From Rhodoplanes sp. Z2-YC6860 (lineage in GTDB: Bacteria; Pseudomonadota; Alphaproteobacteria; Rhizobiales; Xanthobacteraceae), in the NCBI RefSeq assembly GCF_001579845.1, contig NZ_CP007440.1:7028029-7092028 (forward strand): DNA of 64,000 nucleotides, in the 5' to 3' direction. Shown one piece after another: positions 9,387-18,034 of the stretch (position 1 is the stretch's first letter; every line of letters begins with the position of its first letter). The position numbers and the translations under genes were made by a program. The notes under the pieces are model-generated. The model saw only the letters and a program-made list of their open reading frames with translations. It searched no databases and was not told where the DNA came from.

Positions 9387-9494
9387 GTCATTCCGGGGCG
9401 CGCCGATAGGCGCGAACCCGGAATCCAGTTCCGCAAAGACTCTTTTTCATGGTCTGGATTCCGGGTTCGCCGCTTCGCGGCGCCCCGGAATGAC
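9387..9494. repeat. Cloverleaf-like palindromic repeat, copy A (108 bp)
   Basis: The outer arms GTCATTCCGGGGCG and CGCCCCGGAATGAC pair perfectly over 14 bp. Three hairpins sit inside: CGCGCC/GGCGCG, a long CGAACCCGGAATCCAG/CTGGATTCCGGGTTCG arm, and CCGC-TTC-GCGG. The same layout recurs in copy B at 21016-21151. It lies between the convergent ABC permease and LysR genes, and may also end transcription. It resembles the CCGGAATGAC-type intergenic repeats of Bradyrhizobium-related genomes. Confidence 0.85.
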
Positions 9495-9508
9495 AGCTGA
9501 GAGATTGA

Positions 9509-10411
9509 TCAAGCCGCCGACGTCCGATGGCCGCGGCTCAGGCTCGTCGGCACGGGCGGCGGATTGAGCGCCGCAACGATCGCCTCAGCGATTGCCTCGC
9601 GCTCCTGCATATCGGCGCCATCGCGCACATAGAGGCCGAGGAAGACATCCGGCAGCTTCGGCAGCGGCGCGTCCTCCCACACCTCGAGGCCCGGCAGGCT
9701 GGCGCGGCTCCTCGGCAGAGCCATCACGGCGGCGCCGGCGGCAACGACGTTGCCGAGCGCCACCAGACTCAAGGACGTGAAAACTCTCTCGTAGCCGCGG
9801 TTGGCCTGGCTGAGCGCGTTGATGCCGATGCGACCGAACAGGTGATCCTCGCCATAGGACGCGAGCGGCACCGGCCGGTTCGATTCGATCTCCATCGACG
9901 GCGCCCGGACCCAGACCATCGGCTCGGTCCAGAAGTAGCGCGTATCCAGCGATGGCCCGGTCGACGAGGCCCAGATCGCCAGATCGGTCTCGCCTTCGCG
10001 AAGATCGCGCAGCAGGTCGTCGGCGCCCGCGACGTAAAGATGGAACTGCAAATCCGGCTGGCTCGCACGCACCGCACCGATGCCGGCCGCCACGGCCGCC
10101 GCCGTGATGTCTCCGGTCGCACCGACCCGGATTGTCTTGGTCTCGATCTTCGGGCTCGCGATGTCCAGGATCTGATCGTTGATCGAGAGCAGCCGCCGCG
10201 CATAGTTGACCACGAGCTCGCCCGACGACGTGAGGCTGACGCCCGGCGCGCTCTTGTCCAGGAGGTCGGCGCCGAGCATGCCCTGGAGGCGTTTGATCTG
10301 TGCGCTGACGGCCGGCTGTGTCACACCGAGCGATTGCGCAGCCTTGGTGAAGCTCCGCAGGTCGACCACGGCTATCAAGGTCCGCAGCAAATCGGTCGGG
10401 ATATTGGTCAT
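9509..10411 (-). CDS. LysR-family transcriptional regulator
   Basis: A 300-residue LysR-type regulator. The N-terminal winged helix-turn-helix reads LRTLIAVVDLRSFTKAAQ, then LGVTQPAVSAQIKRLQ (about residues 9-45), and the rest is the periplasmic-binding-like effector domain. It converges on the ABC importer operon and diverges from ndvA across 370 bp. The target is unknown: neighbours on both sides are candidates, and LysR proteins most often control a divergent gene, which here would be ndvA. No clear T-N11-A palindrome stands out in the 370-bp gap. Confidence 0.9.
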   Translation of the reverse strand: MTNIPTDLLRTLIAVVDLRSFTKAAQSLGVTQPAVSAQIKRLQGMLGADLLDKSAPGVSLTSSGELVVNYARRLLSINDQILDIASPKIETKTIRVGATGDITAAAVAAGIGAVRASQPDLQFHLYVAGADDLLRDLREGETDLAIWASSTGPSLDTRYFWTEPMVWVRAPSMEIESNRPVPLASYGEDHLFGRIGINALSQANRGYERVFTSLSLVALGNVVAAGAAVMALPRSRASLPGLEVWEDAPLPKLPDVFLGLYVRDGADMQEREAIAEAIVAALNPPPVPTSLSRGHRTSAA

Positions 10412-10781
10412 ACCAGGTTGGCCCTTGATGGCAGCGCAGTCGCCATGTCGATCAGCCCGGGGCTCTCAGGATCCGCGTTTGTCAGCCGCGATGGTTCAAA
10501 TTCGGGTCGCACACTGTGCACGACGTTTAGAATCCTAGGGCATCTTATAATCCATTTCTACCATGCGGAAATAAAGTAAGACGTCGCACCGGTCCCTCTT
10601 TCGACATAAATGGTGAATTTGGCCGGCTCGGGCAAGCGCCGGCTATCTGGAAAACCCGCTTCCAAATCGTGTTAAGGTTCGCCAAAGACTGCCAAAGGGC
10701 CGGGGAAACCCCTACACCATCGGACCAACCACACGGCGCACCGCGACGCAGCCCAAACAATTACAAAACAAGCATATCACG
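10412..10781. other. Divergent intergenic region between the LysR gene and ndvA
   Basis: 370 bp without a credible gene. It is AT-richer than its surroundings near 10540-10620, consistent with promoters, and holds a GCCGGC/GCCGGC stem at 10622-10643. No convincing operator could be assigned by eye. Confidence 0.5.
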
Positions 10782-12599
10782 ATGAATTTTGTTCGTTTGT
10801 ACACGCGCGTTCTGGAAATGCTCGGAGACGAGTCCCGCCTCGCCTGGACTCTAGGGATCGCCAACCTGTCGCTGGCTGCGGCCCAGTTTGCGGAACCCAT
10901 CCTGTTCGGCCGTATCGTCGACGCGCTTTCCGGCGCACAGAACCGGAATGTGGCGCCGGCCTGGACCGATGTCGTCACGCTGCTCGGCGCCTGGGTCGCC
11001 TTCGGCCTGTTCGCCATCGTCTGCGGCGCGCTGGTCGCGCTGCATGCCGACCGCCTCTCGCACCGCCAGCGCCACGTGGTGATGAGCCGGTATTTCGAAC
11101 ACATTCTGCAGCTCCCGATGAGCTTCCACGGCACCATTCACTCGGGCCGGATGCTCAAGATCATGCTGTCGGGCACCGACGCCATGTGGTGGCTGTGGCT
11201 CGGTTTCTTTCGCGAGCATCTCGCCGCCTTCGTGTCACTGGTGATCCTGCTGCCGCTGTCGCTGTTCCTAAACTGGCGGCTCGCTTTGCTGCTGATCCTG
11301 CTCTGCATCGTGTTCGCCGCGCTGACGGTGCTGGTGGTGCGCCGCGCCGAGGAAGGCCAGAGCGCCGCCGAGCGCCACTATGGCGAACTCGCCGAACGCG
11401 CATCCGACACGCTCGGCAACGTCGCACTGGTGCAGAGCTTTGCCCGGGTCGAGCTTGAGGTCTCAGGCATCAAGGACATCGTCAACCGGCTGCTCAGCGC
11501 CCAGCTGCCGGTGCTGTCGTGGTGGGCGATCGGCGCTGTGCTGACGCGCGCCTCGACCACGCTCACGGTGCTTTCGATCTTTGTGGTCGGCATCTGGCTA
11601 AACATTCATGGCCTGACCACCGTGGGTGAGATCGTCACCTTCACGAGCTTTGCCGGTCTGGTGATCAACCGCCTGGAATTCGCCGTGAGCTTCGCCAACC
11701 GCCTGGTGCAGGACGCGCCGCGGCTGAAAGAGTTCTTCGAGGTCGCCGACACCGTGCCAGCCGTGCGCGACCGGCCCGACGCGGTCGATCCCGGCCGGGT
11801 CCGCGGCCTGGTCGAATTCTCCGACGTGTCGTTTTCCTACGACGGCAAGCGCCCCGCGGTCAGCGATCTCGGCTTCACGGCACTGCCCGGCGAGATCATC
11901 GCGCTGGTCGGTCCCACCGGCGCCGGCAAAACGACCGCTCTGGCGCTGCTGCATCGCGTATTCGATCCGCAGTCCGGCACCATCAAGCTGGACGGCATGG
12001 ACATCCGCGGGCTGAAGCTCGAGGGGCTTCGCCGCAACATCGGCGTGGTGTTCCAGGAGGTGCTGCTGTTCAACCGCTCGATTGCCGAGAACTTGCGAGT
12101 CGGCAAGCCGGACGCCACCGACGAGGAGATCCGCGTCGCGGCCGAGCGCGCGCAGGCGCTGGAGTTCATCCGGAGCCACGCCCAGGGCTTCGAGGCGCCG
12201 GTCGGCGAGCGGGGCCGCATGCTGTCGGGCGGCGAGCGTCAGCGGCTGTCGATCGCGCGCGCACTTCTGAAGAACCCGCCGATTCTCATTCTCGACGAAG
12301 CGACCAGCGCGCTCGACGCCACCACCGAGGTGAAGGTGTGGACCGCGCTCGACGAGCTGATGCGCGACCGCACCACCTTCGTGATCGCGCACCGCCTTTC
12401 CACCGTCCGCAACGCCACCCGCATCCTGGTGTTCGAGCACGGCCGCGTCGTCGAGAGCGGCACCTATGACGAACTCCTGCGCCGCGGCGGCGCCTTCACC
12501 GAGCTCGCCCGCGCCCAGTTCCTGATCGCCGATGACACAGGCGCTGCGCCTGCGGCCGATGCGGCGGCGCCGGTCGCCGCCGAAGACGCCGCGCAGTAA
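10782..12599 (+). CDS. ndvA: Cyclic beta-glucan exporter NdvA/ChvA (ABC exporter)
   Basis: A 605-residue half-size ABC exporter with the membrane domain first (about residues 15-300, six helices) and the ATPase second (about 345-580). The N-terminus ([15 protein letters not shown], then LANL-like [19 protein letters not shown]) is typical of NdvA/ChvA, which exports cyclic beta-1,2-glucan to the periplasm in rhizobia and Agrobacterium. Walker [10 protein letters not shown] lies near residue 380 and signature [10 protein letters not shown] near 480, followed by [10 protein letters not shown]. About 20 Ala-rich residues extend the C-terminus. No glucan synthase (ndvB) is in the window. ATG 10782 is preceded by an AT-rich stretch without a strong Shine-Dalgarno. 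The gene stands alone and ends at a strong terminator. Confidence 0.87.
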   Translation: MNFVRLYTRVLEMLGDESRLAWTLGIANLSLAAAQFAEPILFGRIVDALSGAQNRNVAPAWTDVVTLLGAWVAFGLFAIVCGALVALHADRLSHRQRHVVMSRYFEHILQLPMSFHGTIHSGRMLKIMLSGTDAMWWLWLGFFREHLAAFVSLVILLPLSLFLNWRLALLLILLCIVFAALTVLVVRRAEEGQSAAERHYGELAERASDTLGNVALVQSFARVELEVSGIKDIVNRLLSAQLPVLSWWAIGAVLTRASTTLTVLSIFVVGIWLNIHGLTTVGEIVTFTSFAGLVINRLEFAVSFANRLVQDAPRLKEFFEVADTVPAVRDRPDAVDPGRVRGLVEFSDVSFSYDGKRPAVSDLGFTALPGEIIALVGPTGAGKTTALALLHRVFDPQSGTIKLDGMDIRGLKLEGLRRNIGVVFQEVLLFNRSIAENLRVGKPDATDEEIRVAAERAQALEFIRSHAQGFEAPVGERGRMLSGGERQRLSIARALLKNPPILILDEATSALDATTEVKVWTALDELMRDRTTFVIAHRLSTVRNATRILVFEHGRVVESGTYDELLRRGGAFTELARAQFLIADDTGAAPAADAAAPVAAEDAAQ

Positions 12600-12642
12600 T
12601 CGCCTCGGTCGGCGCCCGACATCGCTTAGTCAAGACAACAAA

Positions 12643-12668
12643 GGGGCATGCACCGGAGTGCATGCCCC
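12643..12668. terminator. Bidirectional terminator between ndvA and the phosphoesterase gene
   Basis: A perfect 11-bp stem GGGGCATGCAC/GTGCATGCCCC with a CGGA loop, between two convergent genes. The U-tract is short on both strands (TT then CGCCTT on plus; TTTGTTG on minus), so it fits best as the terminator of the minus-strand gene with weaker plus-strand action. Confidence 0.7.
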
Positions 12669-12702
12669 TTCGCCTTGAAAGATTACGCCTCGTGATCAAA
12701 GG

Positions 12703-13839
12703 CTACTTGATTGTGCCCTGCGCGAACAGATCCGACAGGTTGGTCGCCGTCGCCGCGGCACCCAGGAAGGGGTAGCCGTGCGGGGGATCGACGTGGAAGA
12801 TTTCCTGCATCGTGCGCAGCGTCGAGGAGTGCGAATACTGGATCGTGTTCGAGTACGGCACCCCCTTCACGTTCGGGTGCGCGGACTTCGAAATGACCAT
12901 GAAGGGAATTTTGCGGCTGGAATCGTCTCCGCCCTCGCTCTCATCCCACCACACCAGGATTGCGCCATGGTCCTGATAGGCGTCCGAGGCCATGATCAAA
13001 GGTATCGTGCGGGCCAGGAAATTGTCTCCCGTCGCGATCGCAGATTGATCACCCGTGTATGATCCGAAGCCGGTGGACAGCGACGAGTGCGCGTCGTTGA
13101 ACTGGTTCGGCGTGATCCAGGTGTAGTCGGCGACGTTATTGCTCGCCAGATCGAGCGCCAGCTGCTGCAGCGGCGGATAATTCAGCCGCATCGGGTTCGA
13201 GGTTGTTTTATCGCAGCCACCGGCGGTGTCGGTGAAGAACACCATCGGGTTGTGCTTGGCCGCGTAGTTGAACTGCTTCGAATAGTTGTACGCATTGGTT
13301 CCAGGAGCGGTGTAGCTGCCACTCGTGCTGAACAGCGGAACGGTCCACTGACTCTGTGGCAGCGGCGTGTTGGTGGCGTCCACATTGATGTCTTCCTGAT
13401 ACGACCGCCACGACTTCCGGGCCGTCGTCAGATAGGTGCTCAGGTGCTGAGTGGTCGACTGGACGGTGTCGGGGGTGCAGTCGGCGTGGTAGGGATTGTC
13501 GTCGTTAGCCACGCCGAAATTGGTGCCCGCTTCGGACCAGATGTAGTTGGGCTCCGACGGGTGATCACCCACGGCAGCGTTGATATAGCCATTCGCAAAG
13601 GCGACCTGGCTGCTGATGCCGGAGGTGCCATTCACCAGGCTGTTCATGAAAGGCGCAGCCGGATTCTGAAAGATCTGTCCGGGGCTGGTTTGCGTGCTCG
13701 GCTGCGTCCAATTGTGGTTCTCCATCGCGATCACGAACACCTTCTTGATGGTGTCCGCATGCGCGGGGAAACTGCCCAGACCCACGGCTCCGGCGAGCGC
13801 CAACGCACTCACCGTCCATCGAAATTTTGAATGAAGCAT
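12703..13839 (-). CDS. Secreted phosphoesterase (acid phosphatase/phospholipase C superfamily)
   Basis: A 378-residue exported hydrolase of the phosphoesterase family PF04185 (the alkaline-phosphatase-like fold that includes AcpA and PLC). The ATG at 13839 places a Sec signal peptide first (basic start, ALALAGAVGLGSFPAHA); in-frame ATGs further upstream would bury it. The metal site begins with MENHNW right after the signal, typical of the family, and ILVWWDESEGG near the C-terminal third supplies the second metal-binding cluster. Likely substrates are phosphate esters or phospholipids in the periplasm or medium. The gene stands alone and no pho-box was recognised upstream. Confidence 0.85.
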   Translation of the reverse strand: MLHSKFRWTVSALALAGAVGLGSFPAHADTIKKVFVIAMENHNWTQPSTQTSPGQIFQNPAAPFMNSLVNGTSGISSQVAFANGYINAAVGDHPSEPNYIWSEAGTNFGVANDDNPYHADCTPDTVQSTTQHLSTYLTTARKSWRSYQEDINVDATNTPLPQSQWTVPLFSTSGSYTAPGTNAYNYSKQFNYAAKHNPMVFFTDTAGGCDKTTSNPMRLNYPPLQQLALDLASNNVADYTWITPNQFNDAHSSLSTGFGSYTGDQSAIATGDNFLARTIPLIMASDAYQDHGAILVWWDESEGGDDSSRKIPFMVISKSAHPNVKGVPYSNTIQYSHSSTLRTMQEIFHVDPPHGYPFLGAAATATNLSDLFAQGTIK

Positions 13840-14006
13840 GGTCTTCCATCCTGGTTGGCACCGTTGTTCGGTGCAGTCGCGCCCCGGACGAGAAGATTGC
13901 GAGTCCATGTTACGTTGCGTTGTCATAGAAATTACGCTGCGATGTCATCGCAACAAAATGAAACTAATTTTCCGCACAGAGAAAAATCCGGGTTGGGGGA
14001 ATAAAA

Positions 14007-14939
14007 ATGGAAGTTCTGGTTTTCGAGAACGGAAGCCACATCAACGCCGCGGCGTTACGTCGTGAGTTCCCCGACCTGAAAATCCACGACACCGCCGATA
14101 CCGCCGAAGCCTTGCGCCTGGGCGGGAATGCCGAGGTGCTTGTCGCATTGGCGCATCACGTCTCGGACGATCTTCTGACCGCGATGCCGAAGCTGCGCTG
14201 GATTGCGGCGCTGACGACCGGCACCGATCACCTGAACGGCCTCAAGCATCTGCGGAAGAACGTGCTCGTGACCAATGGACGCGGCATCCACGGCCCGCAG
14301 ATGTCCGAGCTTGCGATCATGAACATGATCGCGTTGTCGCGCCGCTTGCCGCAGATGCAGCGCAATCAAGCCGCGGCGAAGTGGGAGCGCTGGCCTCAGC
14401 CGGTGCTGCAGGAAAAGACCGTGGTGATCATCGGCGTGGGCCAGATCGGCGAGTGCTTGGCCGACCGCTGCCGGGCGTTCGGCATGAAGATCGTCGGCGT
14501 CAGCGACGCGCGGCCCAAAATTCCCGGCTTCGACAAGGTGTTTCCACGAACGAAGCTCAAGGACGCCGCCGCGCTCGCCGACTTCCTCGTGGTGCTCGTG
14601 CCTCTCACCGCCGAGACGCAGCACATGATCAGCGATGACGTCCTCGCGGCGATGAAGCCTTCGTCGTTCATCATCAACATCGCGCGCGGCGACGTGATCG
14701 ACGAGGCAGCGCTGATCCGCCGCCTTCAGGACGGCCGCATCGCTGGCGCCGGCCTCGACGTGTTCGCCGAGGAGCCGCCGGCACCCGACAACCCGCTCTG
14801 GTCGATGCCCAACGTGATCATGACGCCGCGCATCGGCGGCATGAGCGATCGCTATCCCGAGCAGGCCTTTCCGCTGATGGTGCACAATCTCCGCGCCTTC
14901 GCCGACGGGCGGCTCAAGGACATGCGGAACGTGGTCTGA
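14007..14939 (+). CDS. D-2-hydroxyacid dehydrogenase-family protein lacking the catalytic His
   Basis: A 310-residue NAD(P)-dependent dehydrogenase of the D-isomer-specific 2-hydroxyacid family. The Rossmann motif VIIGVGQIGE lies at about residues 138-147. Two catalytic residues are in place: Arg227 in NIARGD and Glu256 in AEEPP. The position 19 residues after the Glu, where the family has the proton-donating His of the TPHIG motif, reads TPRIGG (Arg275). The protein may therefore have altered chemistry, act as a reductase with another acid, or be a binding protein. The gene begins at an ATG preceded by TTGGGGGAATAAAA. It lies upstream of the amidohydrolase with 114 bp between them, so co-transcription is possible. 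Confidence 0.85.
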   Translation: MEVLVFENGSHINAAALRREFPDLKIHDTADTAEALRLGGNAEVLVALAHHVSDDLLTAMPKLRWIAALTTGTDHLNGLKHLRKNVLVTNGRGIHGPQMSELAIMNMIALSRRLPQMQRNQAAAKWERWPQPVLQEKTVVIIGVGQIGECLADRCRAFGMKIVGVSDARPKIPGFDKVFPRTKLKDAAALADFLVVLVPLTAETQHMISDDVLAAMKPSSFIINIARGDVIDEAALIRRLQDGRIAGAGLDVFAEEPPAPDNPLWSMPNVIMTPRIGGMSDRYPEQAFPLMVHNLRAFADGRLKDMRNVV

Positions 14940-15053
14940 ACCGTCACCTCTTCATTCGGCCCGATTGCCTAACATCCTGCGACGGGACAGGATGCCACGA
15001 TAATTGACGCCGGCTGGCATCGCATGAGCCGGCTTTGAATTGGGAGGACTGCC

Positions 15054-16148
15054 ATGAACCGCCGCGACTTCATCTACGCCGCATCTGCCGGCGCTGCATC
15101 GACAACGATCCCATCGCAGACATTTGCGCAGGCCAATCGCGAAAACACGAGCGAGGCGCCAAAGCCGAAGTCGAAACTCCGGACCATCACCCTCGAAGAA
15201 CACTTCATCACGCCCGGATTCATTTCCGGGCCGGGCAAGGGCTTTGTTGAAGGACTCCAGCGACGTGGCCCTCCCGGCGTGAAAATTTTTCAGCAGCTTC
15301 AGGACGTCGGCGATGGACGGTTGGCGGAGATGGACGCCGCCGGCATCGACATGCAGGTGCTTTCGCTGAATTCTCCCGGCGTCGAGCAGGCTGAAGCGTC
15401 CGATCAGGTCGTATTGTCCCGCGACACGAACGATTTTCTCGCCGATGTGGTGAAGAGGAATCCAAAGCGCTTCGCGGGCTTCGTCTGCCTGCCGGTCGCG
15501 GCTCCTGATCAAGCCGCCGAGGAGTTGGACCGCCGGATCAAGCAGGGCTTCAAGGGCACGCTCATCAACGGCCACAGCCGCGGCCGCTATCTCGACGACA
15601 AGTTCTTTTCGCCGATCCTGGAGCGCGCCGAGGCCCTCAATGTGCCGATCTACCTGCACCCGACGGTGCCGACGAAACCCGTCGTCGATGCGCTGTACGG
15701 CGGCTTTTCGCCGCCGGTGAGCGCCTCGTTCGCGTCGGCCGGCTGGGGCTGGCACATCGAAACCGGCGTGCATCTCATCCGTATGATCCTCGGCGGGGTG
15801 TTCGACCGTTATCCGAAACTGCAAGTCGTGATCGGGCACCTCGGCGAGGGCGTTCCCTTCATGCTGCCGAGGCTCAACAGAAATATGCCGCCGGAGATGA
15901 CCAAGCTGCAGCGTCCGCTGGCCGCGTATCTTCGCGAAAACGTCCACTACACGTTCGCGGGCTTCAATTTCCCGGCGACGTTCCTCGATCTGCTGCTCGA
16001 GGTCGGCGCCGAGCGGATCATGTTCTCGGTCGACCACCCGTTCGGATCGATGGTGGAAGCGCGCACGTTCCTGGACAACATTCCGATCACCCAGACCGAT
16101 CGCGAACGCATCGCGCACGGCAATGCGGAGCGGCTGTTCAAGATTTAG
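15054..16148 (+). CDS. Tat-exported amidohydrolase of the resorcylate decarboxylase-like family
   Basis: A 364-residue TIM-barrel protein (amidohydrolase_2, PF04909). It starts with a twin-arginine signal, MNRRDFIYAASAG, cleaved near TFAQA (about residue 27). The mature N-terminus ITLEEHF has the Glu-x-His metal motif seen in gamma-resorcylate and 2,3-dihydroxybenzoate decarboxylases. YLHPTVP, VIGHLGEG and FSVDHPFG provide the remaining metal-binding His residues and Asp. Most members of this branch are cytoplasmic, so export of a pre-folded, metal-loaded protein is notable. It probably decarboxylates or hydrolyses an aromatic or lactone substrate in the periplasm. A strong terminator follows. 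Confidence 0.85.
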   Translation: MNRRDFIYAASAGAASTTIPSQTFAQANRENTSEAPKPKSKLRTITLEEHFITPGFISGPGKGFVEGLQRRGPPGVKIFQQLQDVGDGRLAEMDAAGIDMQVLSLNSPGVEQAEASDQVVLSRDTNDFLADVVKRNPKRFAGFVCLPVAAPDQAAEELDRRIKQGFKGTLINGHSRGRYLDDKFFSPILERAEALNVPIYLHPTVPTKPVVDALYGGFSPPVSASFASAGWGWHIETGVHLIRMILGGVFDRYPKLQVVIGHLGEGVPFMLPRLNRNMPPEMTKLQRPLAAYLRENVHYTFAGFNFPATFLDLLLEVGAERIMFSVDHPFGSMVEARTFLDNIPITQTDRERIAHGNAERLFKI

Positions 16149-16189
16149 CGGCCCGTCTGCCTGACGCTGGAAAATACGGCGCGACTCGA

Positions 16190-16224
16190 CGACCGCCCGG
16201 TCCCGCATTCGGACCGGGCGGTCG
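16190..16224 (+). terminator. Intrinsic terminator after the amidohydrolase gene
   Basis: A perfect 14-bp stem CGACCGCCCGGTCC/GGACCGGGCGGTCG around a 7-nt loop, followed by CGCTTTTGG. It closes the transcript that ends at 16148. Confidence 0.85.
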
Positions 16225-16239
16225 CGCTTTTGGCATCAT

Positions 16240-16286
16240 TAGTTTGGACTCAAACCATTTGACCTCAAACTATATGCTGGTAGGCT
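16240..16286 (+). promoter_or_regulatory. Probable promoter and MarR operator of the marR-monooxygenase operon
   Basis: An inverted repeat TAGTTTG (16240-16246) / CAAACTA (16266-16272), with CTCAAAC repeated directly at 16249 and 16264 (15-bp pitch). It overlaps a plausible -35 TTGACC (16259-16264), with a -10-like TAGGCT (16281-16286) 16 bp further on. A repressor bound here would block RNA polymerase, which fits autoregulation by the MarR protein encoded 20 bp downstream. Confidence 0.6.
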
Positions 16287-16305
16287 TCGAACCCGGGAGG
16301 CCTCG

Positions 16306-16848
16306 ATGCTGCGGCGATCATCGGCAGGGACAAAACAGCGGACGGCTGCGAAATCGCATGCTCCTGCGCCGGTCAAACTGGGCTGGCTCGGCGGCACCGT
16401 CGGCTTCTATCTGCGCACCGCGCAGGAGGCCGCCTTCCAGGCCTATTCGCGAAAGGCGAACGGCGCGGACGCGCGGCCGTGGCGTTTTGCGGTGCTGTCG
16501 CTGATCGGCGCCAATTCCGGGCTCACCCAGGGCGAGCTTGCGGCGGCGTTACGCCGCAACACGTCGAGCCTGACGCCCGTGCTCGACGATCTCTGCCGGC
16601 AGGGATACGTGACCAGAGAGCGGCTCGAAAGCGACCGCAGGACTTACGCGCTGAAGCTCACGCCGAAAGGCAAGGCTGCGGAAGCCAAGCTGCTCGCGGC
16701 CGCGATGGCCCACGAACGCGACATCGACCGGATCGTCGGCGCCCATCGCGCGCAGTTCGTCCGCATTCTGAAAGGTCTCGCCTCCGCGCTCACGCAGGAG
16801 GGCTCGCTGAAATTACAGGCGTCACCGCGCAACAGGACGGGCGATTGA
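16306..16848 (+). CDS. MarR-family transcriptional regulator
   Basis: A 180-residue winged-helix regulator. The wHTH core spans roughly residues 60-125 with LTQGELAAALRR as the first helices, SLTPVLDDLCRQGYVTRE as recognition helix and start of the wing, and ESDRRTYALKLTPKG as the classic MarR beta-wing (DRR motif). A basic, Ala/Lys-rich N-terminal extension of about 25 residues precedes the domain. The stop codon overlaps the start of the downstream monooxygenase (TGATG), so the two are translationally coupled. The usual arrangement is that the regulator represses its own operon until a small aromatic or electrophilic ligand releases it. Confidence 0.9.
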   Translation: MLRRSSAGTKQRTAAKSHAPAPVKLGWLGGTVGFYLRTAQEAAFQAYSRKANGADARPWRFAVLSLIGANSGLTQGELAAALRRNTSSLTPVLDDLCRQGYVTRERLESDRRTYALKLTPKGKAAEAKLLAAAMAHERDIDRIVGAHRAQFVRILKGLASALTQEGSLKLQASPRNRTGD

Positions 16849-17879
16849 TGATCAAGCCATGGGTCTTCGAGTTCTTTCCGGAGCTGGGTGGCGAGGATCG
16901 CGATCCCGATCCGCAGGACGTGGCAGCGTATTTTACGCGCTATCTCGATTTGTGGGCGCGCGACGAGGCGCTGGGATTCGAAGGCATCTTCTTCAGCGAG
17001 CACCACTTCGGCGGATCGTTCTCCGCCTCGCCAAACCTTCTGATCGCGAGCGTTGCCGCGCGGACGCGCAAGCTTCGCCTCGGGGTCATGGGCGTGGTGG
17101 TACCGTACTATCATCCCGCGCGCGTGATCGAGGAAATGGGGCTGCTGGATTATCTCACCGGCGGCCGTCTCGAACTCGGCACCGCGGTCGGCGTGCCGCA
17201 GGAGCTGGCGCGTCTTGGTCTGACCATGGATGAGGCGCGCGAGCGCAGCAACGAGATCACCGACGCGATCGATGCGGCGCTCAGCCAGCGAGTCATTTCA
17301 CACCAGGGGAAGCATTTTTCGTTTTCCAACCTGCGACTCCTGCCTCGAACGTTCCAGCGGCCGTCGCCGCCGCGATGGACTGCGGTGGTGAGTCCCGACT
17401 CCGCCCGGCGGGCCGCGCGCCGCGGCTTGAAGATTTCGACCGGTTTCAACTCCGTCGCGACGATCAAGGCGATCTTCGACGCCTACCGCGACGAAGCCAA
17501 GGCCGCAGGCTTGTCCGCCGGACCCGATTGCCTGGCGCTGCGCCGGCGCGTGACGATCGGCGCGACAACCGATCAGGCCCGGACTTGCGCCACCGCGGTG
17601 GCGGCGCGCCTGCAGTCCTATGTGGCCCAGGATTCCAGGGTCACACAGCACGTTCCGGACAGCCCGGCAAAATCCGGCAGCTTCGCGGTCAGCGACGATG
17701 AATTCATCACAGGAACGCCGAAGCAGGCCGCGTCCCAGATCGTCGAACAGTGCCGGGCCATCGGCGCCGGACATTTTCTGACAGTGCTGAACTGGGGCGC
17801 CCCGATCGATGAAGTGGAACAGGCGCACGAAACGTTCGGCCAAGAGGCGATCCCGCTGTTGCGCGCCGCCGGCGTTTGA
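16848..17879 (+). CDS. Luciferase-like (LLM class) flavin-dependent monooxygenase
   Basis: A 343-residue TIM-barrel oxidoreductase of the bacterial luciferase superfamily, using FMNH2 or F420 with oxygen. Typical features are FSEHHFGG near residue 45, LGVMGVVVPYYHPARVIEEM at about 80-100 and LTGGRLELGTAVG at about 103-115. The ATG at 16848 shares one base with the MarR stop, so it is coupled to the regulator. Substrates of the family include long-chain aldehydes, sulfonates, terpenes and aminopolycarboxylates; nothing here decides between them. A flavin reductase partner is not encoded nearby. Confidence 0.88.
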   Translation: MIKPWVFEFFPELGGEDRDPDPQDVAAYFTRYLDLWARDEALGFEGIFFSEHHFGGSFSASPNLLIASVAARTRKLRLGVMGVVVPYYHPARVIEEMGLLDYLTGGRLELGTAVGVPQELARLGLTMDEARERSNEITDAIDAALSQRVISHQGKHFSFSNLRLLPRTFQRPSPPRWTAVVSPDSARRAARRGLKISTGFNSVATIKAIFDAYRDEAKAAGLSAGPDCLALRRRVTIGATTDQARTCATAVAARLQSYVAQDSRVTQHVPDSPAKSGSFAVSDDEFITGTPKQAASQIVEQCRAIGAGHFLTVLNWGAPIDEVEQAHETFGQEAIPLLRAAGV

Positions 17880-18034
17880 TCCCGATCGGGGACTGCCAGC
17901 ACCGGCACCCGAAGATTTTTGGGTGCAATTACAGCTTTCGCCTCACCATTCGCCGTTGCGGCGCTGTCGGGCCTTTATCTTGGTCAGAGCTTGGCGCATT
18001 TTTCTTACCTGATCCAAGACCGGCACGACTTTCA

